Below are positions 1 through 7,604 of a stretch of 64,000 bases of DNA, piece by piece. How positions within the stretch are numbered: position 1 is the first letter of the stretch; each line of letters begins with the position of its first letter. The stretch comes from Verrucosispora sioxanthis (GTDB lineage: Bacteria > Actinomycetota > Actinomycetes > Mycobacteriales > Micromonosporaceae). Both the position numbers and the translations under genes were made by a program. The stretch spans positions 620,001 to 684,000 of the forward strand of contig NZ_SAIY01000002.1 of the NCBI RefSeq assembly GCF_010560025.1. Reading direction: 5' to 3'. The notes under the pieces were generated by a model, which saw only the letters and a program-made list of their open reading frames with translations, did not search any database and was not told the DNA's origin.

Positions 1-201
1 TGCGACGGCCGCCGGCCCCTTGTCCTTGATCTTGGGGTCGGGAATCGTAACGGTGACAACTCCAGGCTGGTCGACGATCGTGACAATTCCCGGATCCGAT
101 GACTCCGCCGCAGCCGGCGCCTGCGGCGCAACAGCCCCAACGAGCGCCATCGTTCCAAGGATTCCTATCATGCCAGATAATCTGGCCTTCTTTTTGGTCA
201 C
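1..201 (-). CDS. Secreted protein, N-terminal part only (cut by window edge)
   Basis: Reading the minus strand from a GTG at 201 gives 67 residues: a lysine-rich start (MTKKKARLSG), a hydrophobic stretch (about residues 11-30), an AQAPAAAES-type signal-peptidase region, then a Val/Thr/Pro-rich mature start (PGVVTVTIPDPKIKD). This is a classical Sec signal peptide, so the product should be exported. The frame stays open to base 1 and the C-terminus is outside the window. A second possible start is the ATG at 171. Codon 8 is TTA (178-180), a very rare leucine codon in such GC-rich genomes. The family is not recognised. WxL-like or Ig-like surface proteins often have such Val/Thr-rich starts, but that is only a guess. 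Confidence 0.6.
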   Translation of the reverse strand, partial: MTKKKARLSGMIGILGTMALVGAVAPQAPAAAESSDPGIVTIVDQPGVVTVTIPDPKIKDKGPAAVA

Positions 202-780
202 GACTTTTTACCCCGTTCACTCGGTACAACGAATAAGACAACCTTCGAGTGCCGCCACATCGGGTCGATTATCCCGACCACCATTAAGGCAGATCGATAA
301 GGTACGCACAATGTAACAGTACCGAGTTCCGCGCGATGCCCCACTTTTGAGCACGTTAAGCGACCGGCAGACATGGTCGACGGTTCGGCACCCTGCGTTA
401 GCGACATTGACCGATTTACCCCCTCTTTCACCTCGGGGATCACCGTCAGTGACCGGTAACGATTGCGAAACGGGCTCGGGCATGGGTCGCGTCCATGGAG
501 GTGGTGTGCCGACATGCCCGTGATGAGGACGTCGCATCGACCGGAGACGGGCATCGCGGAGTCCTTCGAAACGACTGGATCCAACAGGAGAGGCTGCTGA
601 CGCACCGCTGGCAGGCCGAGCAGGTCCGCGAAGCGGACATGCAGCGGCAGGGTCCACGGTCGGTGTCGAAGCCGACGGCGATGCAAGGCGTTAGGCCTGG
701 GCTGGGCGTCCGACAAGGACGCGCCGGTCGGACCGCCAATCCCTATACGGCCCGCGGCTCGCAACCGCTGATTGAAGCGG
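202..780. other. Less GC-rich non-coding stretch, nothing recognised
   Basis: About 580 bases between the secreted-protein start and the coding-looking part of the next frame. Base composition is visibly less GC-rich than the neighbours, especially at 210-330, where the upstream region of the left-edge gene must carry its promoter. Open frames exist on both strands but their translations (Arg/Pro/Ala-rich, no domain-like pattern) look like shadow reading. No tRNA, repeat or transposase remnant could be recognised. Confidence 0.4.
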
Positions 781-1025
781 CTCACCCTCGACGGACGGCC
801 ACAAGGAAGGCCAACGTCCTGGCCGGCCGGCTCAGTCGGGGCGGCAGCGGCCCCTGCTACACCCTGGTCACCGACGACGGCCGGGAGTACGCGATGCACG
901 GCACCGACAAGGGCACCTTCGCCACCGGCGCCTGGGTGCGGGTGACCACCGCCCCGGCGGCGGACGGGGTGGACTGCGGTCCGGGAATCCCGGTCAGCAT
1001 CCTCAAGATGAGCCCGGTCGGTTGA
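495..1025 (+). CDS. Small hypothetical protein; only the C-terminal ~75 residues look coding
   Basis: The frame is open from an ATG at 495, but the first ~100 codons read like random high-GC sequence. From about base 805 the translation becomes protein-like: NVLAGRLSRGGSGPCY, TLVTDDGREYAMHGTDKG, TFATGAWVRVTTAP, GVDCGPGIPVSI. The alternating Gly/Val pattern suggests a small beta-barrel of the kind found in short actinobacterial OB-like proteins (DUF5818-like). This is a resemblance, not a confirmed match. No convincing ribosome-binding site or ATG/GTG precedes the good part, so either the true start was lost by an indel or this is a remnant. The two cysteines (GPCY, VDCG) could pair in an exported domain. 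Confidence 0.35.
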   Translation: MEVVCRHARDEDVASTGDGHRGVLRNDWIQQERLLTHRWQAEQVREADMQRQGPRSVSKPTAMQGVRPGLGVRQGRAGRTANPYTARGSQPLIEAAHPRRTATRKANVLAGRLSRGGSGPCYTLVTDDGREYAMHGTDKGTFATGAWVRVTTAPAADGVDCGPGIPVSILKMSPVG

Positions 1026-1101
1026 CCGTCCGCGCCCCTCGGCGGGGTCGGCCGGGCACCCCGCGCCGACGGCACCAACCGGGCCACCGGCGTCGGGGTC
1101 C

Positions 1102-1107
1102 TAGGCT
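1102..1107 (+). promoter_or_regulatory. -10 element of a leaderless promoter
   Basis: The hexamer TAGGCT fits the actinobacterial TANNNT -10 consensus and ends 6 nt before the ATG at 1114. The predicted transcription start therefore falls on the A of the start codon. No Shine-Dalgarno sequence precedes that ATG, which fits a leaderless mRNA. Confidence 0.5.
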
Positions 1108-1113
1108 GTCGTC

Positions 1114-2046
1114 ATGACCGAGCAGCGTGACGAGGCCGTCGACGAGTCCTGCGTACTCACCGAGGGGCCGTGGACGCACCGGTTCGTGGGTGCCAACGGC
1201 AGCCGCTTCCACGTCGTGGAGGCGGGTACCGGGCCGATGGTGCTCTTCCTGCACGGCTTCCCCGAACACTGGTGGGCCTGGCACCGGATGCTCCCGGCGG
1301 TCGCCGACGCCGGTTTCCGCGCCGTCGCGATGGACCTGCGGGGCTACGGCGCCAGCGACAAACCACCCCGGGGGTACGACGGCTACACCCTCGCGGCCGA
1401 CGTGGCCGGGCTGATCCGGGCGCTCGGCGAGCGCTCGGCCACCCTGGTCGGCACCGGTGCCGGCGGCATGATCGCCTGGACTGCGACCTCGTTCCACCCC
1501 AACCTGGTGCGTCGCCTGGTGGTGCTCGGCGCCCCGCATCCGCTGCGGCTGCGGGCGGCCATCTTCGCCGACCCGCGCGGTCAGTTCGCCGCGTCGACCC
1601 CGGCGCTGAGATTCCAGCTGCCCCGGTACGAACACCTCCTCACCCGCGACAACGGCCGCGCGGTGGAGGAGATCCTGCGCCGCTGGGGCGGCCACCGCTG
1701 GGTCACCGGCGCGGACTTCGCCGACTACGCGCGGCGCTACCGGGAGGCCATGCGGATCCCGCAGGCCGCCTTCTGCGCGCTGGAGGGCTACCGGTGGGCG
1801 TTCCGGTCGGTGCTGCGGCTGCACGGCTACCGGTTCGTGAAGCTGATGCAGCGACCGCTCGCCGCGCCCACCCTGCAACTGCACGGGGCGCGGGACGTGG
1901 CGGCGTTGCCGCGTACCGCCCAGGGCTCCGGGCGCTACGTCAGCGCACCGTACGAGTGGCGGCTGCTCGACGAGGTCGGGCACTTTCCCCACCTGGAGAT
2001 GCCGGAACTGGTGCTCGGCGAGGTCCTCCGCTGGGCGAAGTCCTGA
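1114..2046 (+). CDS. Alpha/beta hydrolase, epoxide-hydrolase-like, nucleophile position changed
   Basis: A 310-residue alpha/beta-hydrolase fold protein. Visible landmarks are the oxyanion-hole motif HGFP (47-50), MDLRGYGASDKP (73-84), a nucleophile-elbow region followed by PNLVRRLVVLGAPHP, a late Asp (HGARD) and a C-terminal histidine (DEVGHFPHLE). The overall pattern matches epoxide hydrolase/haloalkane dehalogenase relatives. The elbow reads G-T-G-A-G-G (113-118), where epoxide hydrolases have G-H-D-W-G-G and esterases G-x-S-x-G. The nucleophile position (115) is glycine, so the usual covalent mechanism should not work. The acid and base of the triad appear to remain. The gene appears leaderless and is convergent with the minus-strand gene ending at 2050. 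Substrate unknown. Confidence 0.8.
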   Translation: MTEQRDEAVDESCVLTEGPWTHRFVGANGSRFHVVEAGTGPMVLFLHGFPEHWWAWHRMLPAVADAGFRAVAMDLRGYGASDKPPRGYDGYTLAADVAGLIRALGERSATLVGTGAGGMIAWTATSFHPNLVRRLVVLGAPHPLRLRAAIFADPRGQFAASTPALRFQLPRYEHLLTRDNGRAVEEILRRWGGHRWVTGADFADYARRYREAMRIPQAAFCALEGYRWAFRSVLRLHGYRFVKLMQRPLAAPTLQLHGARDVAALPRTAQGSGRYVSAPYEWRLLDEVGHFPHLEMPELVLGEVLRWAKS

Positions 2047-2049
2047 GCT

Positions 2050-2415
2050 TCAGACCCGCTGCTCGCGTACGTCGGTGACCTCGCCGACCGGGGCCCATCC
2101 CTGGTAGACGCCGAAGTCGAAGGCCTCCAGCCGCATCGCCTGCGCGACCGGCCAACGGCCACCGGTGTACTCGACCCGCAGCCACCCGTCGTGCTCGGCC
2201 AGCACGATGAACGGCTGTCCCTTCCAGGTGCAGGTGGTACGGACGTACACCAGTTCCTCGATTTCGCCGGCCGGCACGACCCGGACGTGCCGGCCGGGGC
2301 GTACCTCGGTGAAACCCTCGGTCGCCTCCGGCTGGTAAAGCCGGACCTCGCTGCCGTCCGGGCTGGCCGGGAACTCCCGCCCGCGCCAGCGCGCCACGTA
2401 GCCGTCGCGCATCAC
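2050..2415 (-). CDS. Small conserved hypothetical protein, partner of the SseB-domain gene
   Basis: A 121-residue soluble protein with no signal peptide or membrane segment. It is rich in aromatic and charged residues: MMRDGYVARWRGREF, SPDGSEVRLYQPE, VRTTCTWKGQPFIVLAEHDG, LRVEYTGGRWPVAQAM, YQGWAPVGEV. It starts inside the end of the upstream SseB-domain gene (4-bp ATGA overlap, 2412-2415), so the two are translationally coupled and probably act together. A small acidic protein coupled to the last domain of a large protein in a type VII secretion neighbourhood is the arrangement of an immunity protein or chaperone. Nothing in the sequence proves either role. Family not identified. Confidence 0.75.
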   Translation of the reverse strand: MMRDGYVARWRGREFPASPDGSEVRLYQPEATEGFTEVRPGRHVRVVPAGEIEELVYVRTTCTWKGQPFIVLAEHDGWLRVEYTGGRWPVAQAMRLEAFDFGVYQGWAPVGEVTDVREQRV

Positions 2416-3725
2416 CGCTCACCGACCTCCCGCCAGGAGAGCGTGTCGGCGTCGAGCACGGCGACCGGTCGCTCGCTACCCGAGGCGTCGATGCGGACCA
2501 GTTGCGCGCCGTGCGGCAGCCGGACACTGTCCACCTTGAACTCGGCCAGCACGTCGCTGCCTTCACCGGGGGCGAAGCCGTTGCCCCGGAACGGGGGCCG
2601 TTCGATGACCCAACCCTCCATCGCCCGCATGGCCGCCTCGTTCTGCCCGCCGTACGGAATGCGGTACAGGCTCGGCCGGTACGCCGGCCACCGGAGCACG
2701 TAGATCTGTTCCGCGTCCGGCGCGAAGGGCGACTCGGGGTGGTTGAGGCCGAGCGCCTGGTAGAGGGCGGCCGGGGTGGTGAGATGCGCCAGCTCGCTCG
2801 CCCGGTGGACGAACCCGGAGACCCGGTCGTAGCCCCGTTCCAGGTAGTAGCCGAGTTGACTGGGTGCGATCGCCTTCTGCATCACGATCGGCCGGGTCAG
2901 GTCACCCGCCGGTGCCGCCTGCCGTGGACTGCTCGCCGGTGCCGGGGCCTCGACGTTCGGCTCGGGCTCACCCTCGGCGTCGTCGCCGAGGCCGAGTTCG
3001 GCGGCCCAGTTGGCCAGCCCGACGATCTGCTCACCGGGCAGCTTCGCACCCACCGGGGTGCCCGGGTTGACGGCGAACGACCAGGAGAGGTCGGGCCACT
3101 TCCGAATGAGCTGGACGAAGCGGACCTGGACCGTCTCGGCCGCCGGATCGGTGTGGTCGGCGAGGCGCTGCGGAGAGGTGTAGGCCACCACGAAGGTCTG
3201 CCCGTCCAACTGCACGGCCGGCCAGACGAAGCCCGGATCGCCGGGACGGCTTCCGGGGGCGGAGTCGGCCGCCACCGGCATGAGAACCCGGGCCAACAGC
3301 AACGTGGACAGGAAGGTGTCCGTGCTGCCGGCCTCCGCGGCACCGTGCAGGTCCTCCTCCACCTCGTTGGCGGGTTGGAAGGGCGGATCGGCGGGCGGCG
3401 CGGTGGGCGCAGCGGACGTGGACGTCGAAACCGGGGACTCGGACGCTGCGGGTGCTCGCGTGGCCGCCGCGGACACCGGCGTGAACAGCGACGGGCTCTC
3501 CGTGACCGGGCCGGCCGGGCGGGTGGCGACCGGCGCCGCCGTTCCGACGCCGGCATCCGTCTGGTCCTGGCGCGGCGGTGCAGGAGCGGCCGTCGGAGCG
3601 GCGGCCGTCGACCCGGGCATCGCCGATCGTCCGGGGACGGTCGACTCGGGCGTCACCGTCCGGACCGGGACGGTCGGCTCGGGCGGCGCTGCCGGCACCG
3701 CCACCGTCGGCTCGGCTGCCGCCAC
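2412..3725 (-). CDS. SseB-domain protein, C-terminal segment (frame resumes after an indel)
   Basis: This 437-codon segment is the C-terminal part of the gene that begins at 5297. Its first ~120 residues are a low-complexity Pro/Ala/Thr linker with repeated EPTV units. Then comes a second SseB-type domain (LLLARVLMPVAADS through KWPDLSWSFAVNPGTPVGAKLPGE). The segment ends in a separate ~165-residue C-terminal domain (SQLGYYLERGYDRVSGFVHR, EQIYVLRWPAYRPSLYRIPYGG, MEGWVIERPPFRGNGF, AEFKVDSVRLPHGAQLVRI). That last domain is not assigned to a named family here; it sits where polymorphic secreted proteins carry their effector. The reading frame is the same as in the N-terminal segment, but the linker between them is read in another frame. 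If the indels are errors, the intact product is about 961 residues. Confidence 0.7.
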   Translation of the reverse strand: MAAAEPTVAVPAAPPEPTVPVRTVTPESTVPGRSAMPGSTAAAPTAAPAPPRQDQTDAGVGTAAPVATRPAGPVTESPSLFTPVSAAATRAPAASESPVSTSTSAAPTAPPADPPFQPANEVEEDLHGAAEAGSTDTFLSTLLLARVLMPVAADSAPGSRPGDPGFVWPAVQLDGQTFVVAYTSPQRLADHTDPAAETVQVRFVQLIRKWPDLSWSFAVNPGTPVGAKLPGEQIVGLANWAAELGLGDDAEGEPEPNVEAPAPASSPRQAAPAGDLTRPIVMQKAIAPSQLGYYLERGYDRVSGFVHRASELAHLTTPAALYQALGLNHPESPFAPDAEQIYVLRWPAYRPSLYRIPYGGQNEAAMRAMEGWVIERPPFRGNGFAPGEGSDVLAEFKVDSVRLPHGAQLVRIDASGSERPVAVLDADTLSWREVGER

Positions 3726-3739
3726 CGTCGGCTCCGGGC

Positions 3740-4300
3740 GGGGTCGGAAAGCGTACCGTCGGCTCGGGATCGACAGCCGTCGGCTCGGGATCGGCGACCG
3801 GCGGTTCTGGTCTGCTCGCGACCTTCGCGTCCGCCGGTGCCGGACGAGCCGACGTCGCGCCCGCCCCGGTCGCGGACCGGTCCCCGTCGCCGCTTGGTCC
3901 GCCGGGCTGACCTGGGTGGCCGTTGGTCAGGGTGAGGTCCCGGGCCTCGATGATGGTGCCCTCTATGACGATCGGGGTGAAGCCACGGCGCGGCGCGGGG
4001 GGAGCGGAGACCGGCTCGGCCGCCGAGGTCGGTTGTTCCTCCTCCGGCTGACGACGGGGCAGCGCCTCGGTCGGGTCACCGCCACCGGCGGTCGGATCAC
4101 CGCCACCCGGAGCCGCCCAACCGACGGGGGTGCTCACCCGCAGCGGCCGAACCGGCCCGTCGGGCGGTGGCAGCGGCTGGGTCGTCTCCTCGTGCGGGAC
4201 GGCACGGGTCCGGGCGGTGGCCTGGTCGTCCTCGCTGAACACGAAAGCGCGGGTCGGCCCGTCGGAAGGCTGCTCACCGGCCGGGCCCCGGCGGGGAACG
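3740..4300 (-). other. Middle linker of the SseB gene, readable only in a shifted frame
   Basis: In the frame offset by one base the minus strand gives clearly protein-like sequence: TRAFVFSEDDQATARTRAVP, HEETTQPLPPPDGPVRP, RRGFTPIVIEGTIIEARDL, TLTNGHPGQPGG, then PVADPEPTAVDPEPTVRFPTPP. The N-terminal segment frame would instead stop at 4134. One base appears missing near 4290 (next to GGGCCCCGGCGGGG) and one extra near 3740 (inside CCGGGCGGGG). The two changes compensate, so the ends share one frame. The stretch is a disordered Pro/Thr/Glu-rich connector. Confidence 0.6.
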
Positions 4301-5297
4301 GCTGACCGCCCCGGAACCGCGACGGTGGTGCCGCCCGGTCGGCGAGGCGGTCGCCGCGATGCGGCGAGCGACCGTTCGCCGGCTCGAAGAAGGATCGCTG
4401 ACCCGTCGGCTCGGGGCCGGAGCCGGCCGGGCCGCCGTTGGCGGGCGCGCCGGACCGGTCCGGCGCGGTGGGCCACCCGGGCCCGCCCGACGTCGGTTCC
4501 TCCTTCCGGCCCGGTACCGGCCGCCGTGGCGGCACGCCGCCCACGGTGCCGGCGCCGTCGGGCCGGGCAGCACCAGACCACCCGGCCGCTGGGCGTCGGC
4601 GTCCCATCCCACCGCTGTCGGGTGGTGCCGGGCGGGCAGCGAGGCCGGGTGACCGGTCGGCGGAGTCCGTGCGGGGGCGGGCGACCGTGCTCGACGCCGT
4701 CGGCGGCACCTCGGGAAGGTGGAAGGCCGCCGGCACCACCGGTGGTGCCGGGGAGAGCTGTGTCGGTCGGACCGGACCCGGCGATCGCGGCGGGGAGGGT
4801 GGGTTGGGCGTCGCCGGGGCGGACGACGCCGCGGCGGCGTCGCGGGCCCGGTTCAGCGCCTCCACGCGTTCCAACCGGGCGCGGGCACCCACCGTACGGC
4901 CGGGCAACCGGACATCGCCTCGCGACAGCTGGGAGACGTACCAGGCGGGCAGGTAGCCCTCGATGGGCAGGCCCGGGTTCACCGCCAGCCACCACTCGTG
5001 GTTCGGCCAGCTCGCGGCGAGTTCCGCGTATCCGGTGCGTCGACTGGGCCCGGCGTGCTCACCGAGGCAGGCCCGCATCGCCTCGGCGGAGGTGAACGCC
5101 AGCACGTGCGTCCGGCCGCCGGTTGTCCACGTGCCCCAGCCCACCGGTGTCCGCCCAGCGGCCGCCTGTGCGGAGACCGGCAGCAGCAGCTCGACACCGG
5201 ACAAGATCCGGAAGTAAAGCTGCTGGTCATTGCCGTGCAGCGCGTCTCGCATCGCCGCCTCGGCCCCGGTGGCCGGCTCCCAGTCGGTCACGGCCAC
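4134..5297 (-). CDS. SseB-domain protein, N-terminal segment
   Basis: The start is a GTG at 5297, preceded by GGAGGAGG. Residues 1-~150 are an SseB-type domain (GAEAAMRDALHGNDQQLYFR, ELLLPVSAQ, GRTHVLAFTSAEAMRACLG, NHEWWLAVNPGLPIEGYLPA, RGDVRLPGR). A long Pro/Gly/Ser/Arg linker follows. Natural-looking reading continues only to about 4290, after which the frame must change; the stop at 4134 belongs to the wrong frame. SseB-domain proteins are common next to WXG100 genes in actinobacteria and are usually taken as secretion accessories or chaperone-like, but their biochemical role is unproven. The gene is divergent from mycP. It and 2412-3725 are best read as one gene. Confidence 0.7.
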   Translation of the reverse strand: MAVTDWEPATGAEAAMRDALHGNDQQLYFRILSGVELLLPVSAQAAAGRTPVGWGTWTTGGRTHVLAFTSAEAMRACLGEHAGPSRRTGYAELAASWPNHEWWLAVNPGLPIEGYLPAWYVSQLSRGDVRLPGRTVGARARLERVEALNRARDAAAASSAPATPNPPSPPRSPGPVRPTQLSPAPPVVPAAFHLPEVPPTASSTVARPRTDSADRSPGLAARPAPPDSGGMGRRRPAAGWSGAARPDGAGTVGGVPPRRPVPGRKEEPTSGGPGWPTAPDRSGAPANGGPAGSGPEPTGQRSFFEPANGRSPHRGDRLADRAAPPSRFRGGQPFPAGARPVSSLPTGRPALSCSARTTRPPPGPVPSRTRRRPSRCHRPTGRFGRCG

Positions 5298-5442
5298 CCC
5301 TCCTCCCGGGCACAGCCATAGGTGTCGGATACAACCTACAAGGTGATTGCAAGATCACAATGTCAGGCCGTCGGCGGCCCGCCCGGTTCACCAGCAACCG
5401 ATAACATCCCGTCTCGGTGTCGACACGATACGGAGGCGGTCG

Positions 5443-6686
5443 ATGTACCGGACGCGCGGTGTGCGCCAGCGAGGTGGTCGGCGCCCACCTGGCGTCCTTC
5501 GGGCGGTTCTGGCCGCAGTCCTGCTGGCCGGCCCCATGACGGCCGTCGCGGTGGATCCGGCCCACGCCGCGCCCGCCTGCGCTTCGCCACCGGCTCCGGC
5601 CGGGCCGATCTCCGCAGCCCCCTGGGCGCAGCAACGGTACGCCCCGGGGCGGCTCGCCCGACTGGCCACCGGCGCTGGGGTGACCGTGGCGGTGGTCGAC
5701 TCGGGCGTGGACCGGACCCATCCGCAACTCGCCGGGCGGGTGCTCCCCGGCACCGACCTGCTCGATGTCGGCGGCGACGGCGGACTCGACTGTGTCGGGC
5801 ACGGGACCGGCGTGGCGAGCATCATCGCCGCGGCGCCCCGCGACGGGACGGCCTTCCAGGGGCTGGCACCCAGGGCCCGGATACTACCGATCCGGGTCAG
5901 TGAACAGCAGGTCGTCGACGGACGTGGGACGGGACGCACCGCGACGCCCGTGGATCTCGGCCGGGCCATCCGCTGGGCGGTCGACCAGGGCGCCGCCGTG
6001 GCCAACCTCTCCGTGGTGCTCTACGCCGACCATCCCGTGGTCCGCGCCGCGGTCGCGTACGCGCTCAGCCGGGACGTGGTCGTGGTGGCCGCCGCCGGCA
6101 ACGGGCCCGCTGATGGCCAACGACACCCGTACCCGGCCACCTACGACGGGGTGCTCGGGGTCGGCGCGGTCGGCGCCGACGGGCGGCGGGCCGACTTCTC
6201 GCCGACCGGCACGCACGTGGATCTCGTCGCTCCCGGCCTCGACGTGCTGGTCGCCGCTCCGGGGACGGTCACCGCAGTGCCGCCGGCACCAGCTACGCGG
6301 CACCCTTCGTCGCCGCCACCGCCGCCCTGCTGCGTCAGTACCGCCCCGACCTCGGGGCCCAGGAGGTGGCCCGGCGGATCGTCGCCACCGCTGATCCGGC
6401 TCCCGGCGACGGGTACGGGGCGGGGGTGCTCAATCCGTACCGGGCGGTGACCGAGACCGGGGCGGTGCCGAGGCACGCGCGGCCGGTCACCGGGCTTGCC
6501 GACGACCGACCCGATCCGGCGCTGCTGGCACAGCAGGACCGTCGACGTGACGCACGGAACCGGGCACTGCTGCTCGCCGGCGCGGGCGTGCCACTGGTGG
6601 TCACCGTCGTGCTGGCCGCGGTGGTGGTGCCCCGAGGGGTACGCCGACGGTGGCGTCCAGCCGACCACGGCCACGACGCGGGGTGA
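5443..6686 (+). CDS. mycP: Mycosin, type VII secretion subtilisin-like protease (frameshifted)
   Basis: An S8 serine protease of the type VII secretion system that is membrane-anchored and acts outside the membrane. The ATG at 5443 is chosen because GGAGGCGG precedes it by a few bases and a signal peptide follows (LRAVLAAVLLAGPMTAVAVDPAHA). Catalytic landmarks are Asp86 (VAVVDSGVD), His120 (VGHGTGVAS) and the oxyanion Asn220 (AAAGNGP). The serine motif GTSYAAPFVAATAALL lies in another frame after about 6264: a GGGG run at 6261-6264 needs one more G to restore VAAPGDGHRSAAGTSYAAP. The restored product ends with a transmembrane helix (RALLLAGAGVPLVVTVVLAA) and a basic tail, as in MycP. As read here, the protein would lose its nucleophile and anchor. 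Confidence 0.85.
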
Positions 6687-6708
6687 CGCCGGCCGGCGTC
6701 ACCCCGTG
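6677..6708. terminator. Perfect palindrome between convergent mycP and WXG100 gene
   Basis: GGGGTGACGCCGG is followed immediately by its exact reverse complement, with two to three further pairs outside (one G.T). It overlaps the mycP stop codon and lies before the stop of the convergent gene, so it could terminate transcription from both sides. There is no U-tract. Confidence 0.55.
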
Positions 6709-6724
6709 GTCTGTGCGTGGCGGT

Positions 6725-7018
6725 TCACTGGAAGAGGTTGGTGTTCCGCTTCTCGGTGTCGAGGTAGTCGGCCGCGGATTCGTCGACCGCGAGCTTGATG
6801 TCCCGCAACATCGCCTGGAGGTCCTGCGAGGCGTTTCGCCACCGCGCCTGCCGCTGCTCGTAGGCCTGCTGTGCCGCACCGGACCAACTGGCCACCAGCG
6901 GTGCCGCGTCGCGCTCCAACTGGCCGAGCTGCCCGTCGAGCGTGTTCAGCGCTCGCTGAATGTCCGCGCTGGCCTGTTGCAGCGCGGCGAAGTTGACGAC
7001 CAGCACACCGTGCTCCAT
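6725..7018 (-). CDS. WXG100 family protein (ESAT-6-like)
   Basis: A 97-residue helical protein starting at the ATG at 7018. The W-x-G turn is WSG at 45-47, between two amphipathic helices (NFAALQQASADIQRALNTLD and AYEQRQARWRNASQDLQAML). A C-terminal YxxxD/E secretion signal is visible as YLDTE (85-89). Such proteins form antiparallel helical-hairpin heterodimers and are substrates of type VII secretion. It is the downstream gene of a pair with 7044-7376, 25 nt apart, so it is probably co-expressed and the partner of that product. The longer open frame upstream of 7018 is spurious. Confidence 0.9.
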   Translation of the reverse strand: MEHGVLVVNFAALQQASADIQRALNTLDGQLGQLERDAAPLVASWSGAAQQAYEQRQARWRNASQDLQAMLRDIKLAVDESAADYLDTEKRNTNLFQ

Positions 7019-7043
7019 CGGATTCTTCTCCCTGCGTCGTGGG

Positions 7044-7376
7044 CTAGAGCGGCAGTTGGATGCCGCCACGGTTGGTGGCCGCCACCCGGGCAGCCGCCTC
7101 GGTGTCCGAGACGTCGTACCGGGTGCCGGCGGTGCGGATCGCCCCCGCCGTCTCCCGCAGCGCCTGGTGAAGCCCGGCCTGATCCTCCGCCCACTTCCGT
7201 TTGACCTGCTCGAACGATCGGCCACCAGCCCCGCGCCAGGCCTGCTGGAGGATCTCCAGCTGGACCAGCAGTCCACTGAGCATCGACTGCAACGACTGGT
7301 CTGTCTGCTCGAACTTCGCCGCGGTCTGCTGCATCACCGCGGCCTCTGCCTGGGTCTGGGACACCTTGGACGTCAC
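7044..7376 (-). CDS. WXG100 family protein (CFP-10-like partner)
   Basis: The start is a GTG at 7376 with GGAG a few bases upstream. The 110-residue product has the helix-turn-helix hairpin of WXG100 proteins: VSQTQAEAAVMQQTAAKFEQ, the W-x-G turn as WRG (47-49), then KRKWAEDQAGLHQALRETAG. The C-terminal tail carries YDVSD (87-91), fitting the YxxxD/E export signal. It is the first gene of a two-gene minus-strand unit flanked by mycP and eccE on the plus strand. The role is inferred from family: one half of a secreted heterodimer. Upstream in-frame codons (Arg/Pro-rich) are not protein-like and are excluded. Confidence 0.9.
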   Translation of the reverse strand: MTSKVSQTQAEAAVMQQTAAKFEQTDQSLQSMLSGLLVQLEILQQAWRGAGGRSFEQVKRKWAEDQAGLHQALRETAGAIRTAGTRYDVSDTEAAARVAATNRGGIQLPL

Positions 7377-7604
7377 CTCGTCTCCTCGGTCGTGGCTGGC
7401 CCTGCGGCGGGAAACGCACCACCCACGACGCCGGAGGGGGAGCACGACGCGGGATGGGCCAACGAGAACTCGTCGCTGAGAGTAGCTACATGGTCGCGGT
7501 TCTGCTACCCCACCTCGCTCCCCTGTGGATAACGCGCTCGATCGCCGGTAACTACCATGGGCGTCGTCGATGTCGCGATCGGTGACGGCCGAAGGGAGGG
7601 CACG

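Noticed and set aside
198..899. 233-codon minus-strand frame in the left intergenic region
   Set aside because: No start signal, no recognisable motif, and amino acid composition of shadow reading; a transposase remnant was considered but nothing supports it.
3740..6264. Programmed ribosomal frameshifting in the SseB and mycP genes
   Set aside because: No slippery heptamer with a downstream structure is evident, and similar breaks occur in unrelated genes within G/C runs, so assembly error is the simpler reading.
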